Both the position numbers and the translations under genes were made by a program. Of a stretch of DNA of 10,022 nucleotides, positions 5,894-10,022 are shown in pieces. The stretch's first letter is position 1; each line of letters begins with the position of its first letter. The stretch comes from an uncultured Bacilli bacterium (lineage in GTDB: Bacteria; Bacillota_I; Bacilli_A; RF39; UBA660): assembly GCA_934162265.1 (NCBI GenBank), contig CAKPHZ010000033.1:1-10022 (forward strand). The letters run 5' to 3'. Under the pieces are notes generated by a model, which was given only the letters and a program-made list of their open reading frames with translations, was not told the origin of the DNA and did no database searches.

Positions 5894-6220
5894 ATGTTGG
5901 GTATTAAGCAGAAAGTAGTAATGTTAGAGAAGTTATCGCTTATTTTAGTTGAGATGAAGACTTGTAGAAGGATTCAGGAAATATCAGAGAGGACAGGAAT
6001 TCCTACTAGTACAATTCAACGATATTTGCAAAGAGATGATTTGTTATTATGCTTACTTGATTATGATACGAGAGTTTGTAGTGCTTTTAGGTTACAGATT
6101 GATATATGGCTTAAAAATGCTAAAATTGCTGGTAATCAATTAGGTGGTGTAGTTACTCAAAATAAGCATGGTTATCAAAAAGAGAAATCAGGTAAATTTA
6201 GTGGTATTGGGAGAAAGTGA
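5894..6220 (+). CDS. Small SpoIIID-like helix-turn-helix DNA-binding protein
   Basis: 108 residues. A basic helical N-terminus (KQKVVMLEKLSLILVEMK) leads into a clear helix-turn-helix, RRIQEISERTGIPTSTIQRYL (25-45), in which the STIQRYL helix would be the recognition helix. After a short loop come an acidic-to-basic helix (about 62-80) and a glycine-rich basic tail, GNQLGGVV (80-87) then KHGYQKEKSGKF. The layout follows SpoIIID, the sporulation mother-cell regulator: helix with VETKKTVR, HTH with SKSTVHK, a helix, then RGGEATKKKY. Sequence identity is limited, so this is a family-level resemblance, not an orthology claim. The tail is about 15 residues longer than in SpoIIID. It has its own promoter and a weak hairpin terminator, so it is probably monocistronic. 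The next gene belongs to the SpoVB superfamily, which makes the context suggestive. GGGG (5881-5884) precedes the ATG by nine bases. Confidence 0.6.
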   Translation: MLGIKQKVVMLEKLSLILVEMKTCRRIQEISERTGIPTSTIQRYLQRDDLLLCLLDYDTRVCSAFRLQIDIWLKNAKIAGNQLGGVVTQNKHGYQKEKSGKFSGIGRK

Positions 6221-6240
6221 TTTAGCTTTCTTCTTTTCTT
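6209..6240 (+). terminator. Weak hairpin terminator after the SpoIIID-like gene
   Basis: GGGAGAAAG (6209-6217) pairs with CTTTCTTCT (6226-6234) through nine pairs, two of them G-U, around an eight-base loop that holds the TGA stop. TTTCTT follows. The T tract is interrupted, so termination may be partial and some read-through into the flippase gene is likely. Confidence 0.42.
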
Positions 6241-6267
6241 GCTAATTTTTGTTATTCATAGTATAAT
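6239..6267 (+). promoter_or_regulatory. SigA-type promoter for the flippase gene
   Basis: TTGCTA (6239-6244), 17 bases, then a perfect TATAAT (6262-6267). The -35 matches consensus at four of six positions. The predicted start is near 6274, with a leader of about 25 bases that carries GTGAGGT. It lies immediately after the hairpin at 6209-6234. Confidence 0.62.
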
Positions 6268-6298
6268 TTAATAGAAAAATTTAGAGTGAGGTAATGTG

Positions 6299-7936
6299 AT
6301 GAAGAGTAATGCAATGAAGAAAAATAGTTTTATTGAAGGTACAATTGTTGCTACTATGGGAATTTTTTTGGTAAAAGTTATTGGGATTATTTATGTTATT
6401 CCTCTTAATGCAATTATTGGAGAACAAGGTGGAGCTTTATATGGATATGGATATACTATTTATCAATTGTTTTTAAGTATATCTAGTGCTGGATTTCCTT
6501 TTGCTATTAGTAAGATTACTAGTGAATATAATGCTTTAGGGTATAAGAAGGCGATTTCTAATACTTATAAAATTTCTTTGAAATTGATTTCTGTTATTTC
6601 TATTTTGATCTTTTTCATTTTATTTATTTTTGCACCTCAGATTGGTAAATTGATTATTGGTAAGGCTACGGAGGGAAATACTTATCAAGATATTGGATTT
6701 GTTATTCGTATGGTTTCTTTTGCTATTTTGGTAGTTCCTTTCTTAGGGGTTACTAAAGGACTTCTTCAGGGCTATAAATATATTACTCCTTATTCTATTA
6801 GTCAGGTTATTGAGCAAGTGGTTCGGGTAATTATTATTTTGGTTGGTACTTATGTTTCTCTTAAGGTTTTGCATCTTCCGTTAAAGATTGGGGTTGGTAT
6901 TGCGGTATCTGCTGCTTTTTTTGGAGGGCTTGCGGCTTATATTTATTTGAAGATTAAGATTAAGAAAGCTAATTTACTTCCTAAAAATGTTTTAGATGAT
7001 GAAGTGGTGATTTCTTCTTCGGAAATTATTAGGAAAATACTGATGTATTCTATTCCTTTTATTATGATTAGTTTAGTGAATAATTTATATACAACAGTAG
7101 ATATGATTTTATTATCTCGGACGATGAATGATCTTTTGCATTTGAAGTCTAGTGTTGTTGATTCTATTGTTGGGGTTTATACGACTTGGGGAATTAAGTT
7201 AAATAATATTATTTTGGCTGTTTCTACTGGGCTTGTTACTTCTCTTATTCCTAATATTGTTACTAGTTTTACTAAGCATGATATGGATGATGTGAATGAT
7301 AAATTTAATAAGGCTATTCAGTGTGTTTTATTGGTAATTGTTCCTATGACTATCTTTTTATCTTTATTGGTAAAGCCAGTATGGACATTATTTTATGGAA
7401 ATAGTTATTATGGGCCAATTGTTTATCAGTATTTTGTTTATACAGCTCTTTTTGGTGGTATTTATACAATTATTGTGAATACTTTGCAGGGAATTAATAA
7501 ATATAAATTGGTTATTGCTACTGTGATGATTGGTCTTGTTACGAATGCTATTTTGGATGTTCCTTTGATGTTATTTTTTGATAAGATAGGAATGAATGTT
7601 AGTTATGGGGCTATTACGGCAGCGTTGATTGGTTACACTTTATCTATTGTTACTTCTATGGGGATTTTGAAGAAAAAATACTTATTTAGATTTGATCAAA
7701 CTTTTAAGAGGTTACCAAAATATATTATTTCATGGGGAAGTTTTATTTTAAGTATTTATTTGATGAAGTTGTTTATTCCTACTAATCTTCATGGGAGATT
7801 TATTCAAATTCCTATTTTGATGATTTATGGAATAGTGAGTTTCTTTATTTATATTTATATTAATTATAAGAATGGAAATATTAAGAGTGTTTTTGGGAAT
7901 AAGATTAATAATGTTTTAAAAAAATATTTTAAGTAA
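6299..7936 (+). CDS. SpoVB/YtgP-type oligosaccharide flippase (MOP superfamily)
   Basis: 545 residues, a polytopic membrane protein with about 14 hydrophobic segments, the size and layout of the MurJ/SpoVB/YtgP group. The N-terminus carries the family signature: FIEGTIVATMGIFLVKVIGI, then YVIPLNAIIGEQGGALYGYGY, and SSAGFPFAISKITSEYNALG just after the second helix. Further family-like sites are the GLLQGYKYITPYSISQVIEQVVR region and NTLQGINKYK in the second lobe. Such proteins flip lipid-linked precursors across the cytoplasmic membrane: lipid II for YtgP (MurJ), or a spore cortex precursor for SpoVB. I cannot decide between these from sequence alone. The ATG at 6299 is preferred, as GAGGT (6288-6292) lies six bases upstream; a GTG at 6296 is the only nearby in-frame alternative. 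It has its own promoter and converges on the TIGR04086 gene across a shared terminator. Confidence 0.86.
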   Translation: MKSNAMKKNSFIEGTIVATMGIFLVKVIGIIYVIPLNAIIGEQGGALYGYGYTIYQLFLSISSAGFPFAISKITSEYNALGYKKAISNTYKISLKLISVISILIFFILFIFAPQIGKLIIGKATEGNTYQDIGFVIRMVSFAILVVPFLGVTKGLLQGYKYITPYSISQVIEQVVRVIIILVGTYVSLKVLHLPLKIGVGIAVSAAFFGGLAAYIYLKIKIKKANLLPKNVLDDEVVISSSEIIRKILMYSIPFIMISLVNNLYTTVDMILLSRTMNDLLHLKSSVVDSIVGVYTTWGIKLNNIILAVSTGLVTSLIPNIVTSFTKHDMDDVNDKFNKAIQCVLLVIVPMTIFLSLLVKPVWTLFYGNSYYGPIVYQYFVYTALFGGIYTIIVNTLQGINKYKLVIATVMIGLVTNAILDVPLMLFFDKIGMNVSYGAITAALIGYTLSIVTSMGILKKKYLFRFDQTFKRLPKYIISWGSFILSIYLMKLFIPTNLHGRFIQIPILMIYGIVSFFIYIYINYKNGNIKSVFGNKINNVLKKYFK

Positions 7937-7967
7937 AAAAAGAAATATGGTTGTTATTTCTTTTTTT
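7935..7967. terminator. Bidirectional terminator between the flippase and TIGR04086 genes
   Basis: A perfect 13-base inverted repeat: AAAAAAAGAAATA (7935-7947), loop TGGTTGT (7948-7954), TATTTCTTTTTTT (7955-7967). The outer A:T arms supply a T run in both directions. It starts at the flippase stop and overlaps the TIGR04086 stop codon (7966-7968), so it can serve both converging transcripts. Confidence 0.75.
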
Positions 7968-8322
7968 ATATATTTTTTTTCTTTTTATTAATTCCTATCA
8001 TACTACTTAACATTGAGGTTAATAATAAAATTACATTAAAGAGTAAAGTTTTTAATTGGTATTTATCTAATAATAGAATTAGAATAGTAAAGATTATGAT
8101 AATTATGGTTCCTAGTTTTATTCCTTCAATATATCCTTTCTTTTGCGCTGATTTTCCTAGGTTATAGCTGACTAGTGCAAGAGATAGAAGAGGGATTAGT
8201 AGTTTTAATCCTTTAATTATTTTCATATTAAATAAGCTAAAATAGTCAATTATGGTTAAAAAGAAAGTAGAAATAAGAAGTAAGAGAAAGAAATAACCTG
8301 TATTGATTAGTATTTTTTTCAT
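7966..8322 (-). CDS. TIGR04086 family (DUF3792) small membrane protein
   Basis: 118 residues with four predicted transmembrane helices at about 7-26, 37-56, 67-86 and 92-111, a short basic N-terminus and a lysine-rich C-terminus (NKKKKNI). The signature between helices two and three, KKGYIEGIKLG (61-71), and the final SMIGINKK (107-114) match the TIGR04086/DUF3792 family (the YrzE-type membrane proteins of Firmicutes). No function is established for the family. The start is well supported: GGAGGT lies six bases before the ATG. It is monocistronic and shares its terminator with the flippase gene. It diverges from the DUF421 gene across a 74-base gap in which I see no convincing promoter in either direction. 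Confidence 0.8.
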   Translation of the reverse strand: MKKILINTGYFFLLLLISTFFLTIIDYFSLFNMKIIKGLKLLIPLLSLALVSYNLGKSAQKKGYIEGIKLGTIIIIIFTILILLLDKYQLKTLLFNVILLLTSMLSSMIGINKKKKNI

Positions 8323-8396
8323 TTAAAATACCTCCATTAAATTTTATGTTTGGTATAAAAAAATAGAATTTTATTCATAATAGTAATGGTGATATT

Positions 8397-9050
8397 ATGG
8401 ATATGGATTTTTTATTGATTTTTGTTCGGACATTGTTTTTTTATTTTTTAATTTTTGTTATTTATAGAGTGATGGGGAAAAGAGAAGTTGGACAGCTTGG
8501 GATTATTGATTTAGTTGTATCTATTTTGATTGCTGAGTTTGCTGTAATTAGTATAGAGGATTCTAATAAAAGTATATTTGTTTCGGTTATTCCTATTTTG
8601 ACTTTACTTGTTTTACAAGTTTCTTTAGCATTCTTGACTTTAAAAAAGCCTAAGTTTCGGATTTTTTTAGATGGTAATCCTTCTATTATTATTCAAGAGG
8701 GTAATATTAATTATAAAGAGATGTTAAAACAAAAGTATAATTTAGATGATTTGACTGTACAACTTCGTGAAAAGGGATATCGTTCGATTGAAGATGTTGA
8801 ATATGCTATTTTGGAGAATAATGGGACATTATCTGTATTTCCTTATCCTAAAGATAAAAAGAAGAGTTGTTTACCACTTCCTGTTATTTTAGATAGTAAT
8901 ATTCAAGAAGATACTTTAAAGTGTTTAGGAAAGGATAAGAAATGGGTATATGATATTTTAAAAAATAAAGGGGTTAAAATAGAAGATGTATTTTATGCTT
9001 TTTATAAGAATAGTAATATTTTTATTATTAAGAATGAAGAACTGTTATAA
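8397..9050 (+). CDS. DUF421 (YetF/YcaP family) membrane protein
   Basis: 217 residues. The N-terminal part has three transmembrane helices (about 5-24, 36-54 and 60-82) with the family signature RVMGKREVGQLGIIDLV (24-40). The cytoplasmic part is the two-lobed DUF421 domain: KPKFRIFLDGNPSIIIQEG (84-102), then NLDDLTVQLREKGYRSIEDV (115-134) and ILENNGTLSVFPY (138-150). A second, related lobe carries LPLPVILDSNI (159-169) and WVYDILKNKGVKIEDVFYA (183-201). In Bacillus, relatives include the spore germinant-receptor-associated YetF/YkjA/YrbG group; the general role is unknown. An ATG six bases downstream (8403) is an alternative start. GGTGA (8388-8392) is four bases from 8397 and ten from 8403, so both remain possible. 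A hairpin terminator overlaps the stop codon. Confidence 0.88.
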   Translation: MDMDFLLIFVRTLFFYFLIFVIYRVMGKREVGQLGIIDLVVSILIAEFAVISIEDSNKSIFVSVIPILTLLVLQVSLAFLTLKKPKFRIFLDGNPSIIIQEGNINYKEMLKQKYNLDDLTVQLREKGYRSIEDVEYAILENNGTLSVFPYPKDKKKSCLPLPVILDSNIQEDTLKCLGKDKKWVYDILKNKGVKIEDVFYAFYKNSNIFIIKNEELL

Positions 9051-9080
9051 ACTGTTTATGTTTTTAATAGTTCTTTTTTT
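9039..9080 (+). terminator. Rho-independent terminator after the DUF421 gene
   Basis: GAACTGTT (9039-9046) pairs with AATAGTTC (9066-9073) in an eight-base stem with one G-U, followed by seven T's (9074-9080). The left arm covers the last codons of the gene, so the hairpin overlaps the coding end. Confidence 0.72.
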
Positions 9081-9087
9081 AAAATGC

Positions 9088-9116
9088 TTGAAAAAGGAGG
9101 AAAACTATTATATACT
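9088..9116 (+). promoter_or_regulatory. SigA-type promoter for the HD-domain gene
   Basis: TTGAAA (9088-9093), 17 bases, TATACT (9111-9116), each hexamer one mismatch from consensus. The predicted start is near 9123, giving a leader of about 40 bases. It lies eight bases after the preceding terminator, so the HD gene is an independent unit. Confidence 0.62.
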
Positions 9117-9162
9117 TAGTTTATATTAGATTCTAGAATAGGTAGTATGGAGAAGTGATATA

Positions 9163-9918
9163 ATGAAAGAAACAAAAATAATGAGAGTATTTGAACAGTA
9201 TATTAAGAAATTTGATATGAATAAAGGGAATGTTAAAGCAATGTATTTTCATAGTATTAAGATGATGGAACTTTGTAAAGATATTGCTTCAAATATTGGT
9301 ATATTTTCTGAAGAAGAGATTGTTGTTTGTGGACTTATTGGGCTTTTTCATGATATTGGGATGTTTAGTAATAAATTTAAGAATTGTATAGTTGTTGATG
9401 ATAGTATGGATAAATCAAAGGTGAGTATTGATATTTTGTTTGATAAAGATAATTTAATGCGTAAGATTACTGATGATACTCGCTACGATGATGCAATTAA
9501 GATTGCTATTTATTGTCAAAATAAGAATGGATTACCTCAAGGGTTTAATCAAAAAATACTTCATTTTTGTATGGTTTTAAAAGATGCCCATGTGGTTGAG
9601 ACTTTTCGGATGATTACGAATTATCCTTATATGGATATGTATATTGATAATTTTCCTAATGATTTAGCTTATAATGATTTTAAACAGTTTAAGGTGGTTA
9701 ATTCTAAGGTTAGTGATAATGATGCTGATAAGATTTTAGAAGTGATGTCTTTAATTTTTGGAATGAATTATTCTTATAGTTATACTTTACTTAAGGAAGA
9801 AGGGTCGGTAAATAAGTTGGTTGGTGCTTTAAAAATTGGCAATAAGAATATTAATCGCTTTTTTTATCAGATTGCCTCTGCTTTAAATGTTTATATTGAT
9901 AGAAAAATTATGGGTTAA
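9163..9918 (+). CDS. HD-domain phosphohydrolase-like protein
   Basis: 251 residues, soluble. The HD superfamily motifs are visible: His30 in MYFHSIKMM (27-35), the HD pair in GLFHDIGMF (60-68; His63, Asp64), and Asp141 in VLKDAHVVE (138-146). The usual ARxHN histidine between them is replaced: the segment is AIYCQNKNGLP (115-125), with Gln119 where a His is expected. HD proteins are metal-dependent phosphomonoesterases or phosphodiesterases acting on nucleotides. The H...HD...D core needed to bind one metal is present, while the missing His may alter a second metal site. The substrate is unknown. About 100 residues after the HD core (150-251) form a mainly helical C-terminal region that I do not recognise. 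GGAGAAGTGA ends four bases before the ATG. The gene has its own promoter and a strong terminator follows about 75 bases after its stop. Confidence 0.75.
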   Translation: MKETKIMRVFEQYIKKFDMNKGNVKAMYFHSIKMMELCKDIASNIGIFSEEEIVVCGLIGLFHDIGMFSNKFKNCIVVDDSMDKSKVSIDILFDKDNLMRKITDDTRYDDAIKIAIYCQNKNGLPQGFNQKILHFCMVLKDAHVVETFRMITNYPYMDMYIDNFPNDLAYNDFKQFKVVNSKVSDNDADKILEVMSLIFGMNYSYSYTLLKEEGSVNKLVGALKIGNKNINRFFYQIASALNVYIDRKIMG

Positions 9919-9956
9919 TGTAAAAGAAGTAGAATTAATTTTTTAATTTATAAGGA

Positions 9957-9991
9957 AACTACGATTTTTGTGTATAACTGGTAGTTAATCG
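9957..9991 (+). other. Possible structured RNA region before the final terminator
   Basis: Two crossing complementary pairs occur here: AACTAC (9957-9962) with GTAGTT (9981-9986), and CGATT (9962-9966) with AATCG (9987-9991). They interleave, so they cannot both form easily without loops and may be alternatives. The second ends exactly where the terminator hairpin begins. Short AT-rich pairings can arise by chance, so confidence is low. Confidence 0.2.
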
Positions 9992-10021
9992 AATGGGTGC
10001 AATTATTTTGCACCCATTTTT
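9991..10021 (+). terminator. Strong Rho-independent terminator
   Basis: An 11-base perfect stem, AATGGGTGCAA (9992-10002) with TTGCACCCATT (10008-10018), around the five-base loop TTATT, followed by T's to 10021. This is the most GC-rich stretch in the neighbourhood. It most simply ends the HD gene transcript, but an A run on the left arm side is short, so it works better rightward than leftward. Its distance of 73 bases from the stop codon leaves open that it belongs to a leader of a gene beyond the window. Confidence 0.85.
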
Positions 10022-10022
10022 A

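Noticed and set aside
8340..8396. Possible promoter TTGGTA ... CATAAT before the DUF421 gene
   Set aside because: The spacing is 20 bases and both boxes are imperfect; not better than chance in such AT-rich sequence.
9968..9988. Possible leader peptide starting at TTG (six codons) before the last terminator
   Set aside because: Non-ATG start, 11 bases from a weak AAGGA, no run of regulatory codons; not supportable as a coding gene.
9994..10016. TGGGTGC...GCACCCA considered as a T-box antiterminator or other known riboswitch part
   Set aside because: The hallmark T-box bases and other riboswitch core motifs are absent; a simple terminator explains it.

Overview
The window is strongly AT-rich, with dense genes on both strands, Gram-positive ribosome binding sites (AGGAGG, GGTGAT) and SigA-type promoters. 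The gene families (RadC, a SpoVB/YtgP-type flippase, TIGR04086/DUF3792, DUF421/YetF, a DUF402 protein, a SpoIIID-like HTH) point to a low-GC member of the Firmicutes (Bacillota), probably an uncultured gut lineage of the Bacilli/RF39 type. The lineage placement is inference. Tryptophan is read from TGG and TGA ends at least one gene (6218-6220), so the standard bacterial code applies rather than the mycoplasma code.

Left part (1-1640): the first codons of a RhuM-family gene leave the window on the minus strand, and a DUF402 protein is also read leftward. A patch of gene decay follows. The 3' third of an alpha/beta hydrolase (plus strand) meets, tail to tail, a protein-kinase-like gene (minus strand) that is truncated at its 3' end and carries a frameshift near its 5' end.

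1619-2763: a compact leftward operon with its own extended -10 promoter and a hairpin terminator. It encodes a nucleoside 2-deoxyribosyltransferase-like protein and, with a 4-base overlap, a divergent HAM1/RdgB-type NTP pyrophosphatase. Together they look like a nucleotide-cleaning or salvage pair.

2888-4894: radC is followed by a membrane-anchored polysaccharide-deacetylase-fold protein whose catalytic residues appear to be lost. A GNAT acetyltransferase converges on it with only four bases between the stops.

4947-6267: an unrecognised 277-residue cytosolic protein has a good promoter lying inside the spuriously long upstream reading frame. Next comes a 108-residue SpoIIID-like HTH protein behind a perfect consensus promoter (TTGACA, 17 bp, TATAAT).

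6299-10022: a lipid-linked oligosaccharide flippase (MurJ/SpoVB superfamily) converges on a small four-helix membrane protein (TIGR04086), with a bidirectional terminator between them. A DUF421 membrane protein and an HD-domain phosphohydrolase follow, each with its own terminator. The window closes on a very stable hairpin terminator. Most units are mono- or bicistronic, each with a recognisable promoter or terminator. I see no CRISPR array, tRNA, rRNA or intact mobile element, and no gene-free stretch longer than 300 bases. The most unusual points are the paired gene remnants, the nucleotide-cleaning pair, the catalytically dead deacetylase fold and the SpoIIID-like regulator beside a SpoVB-family flippase.
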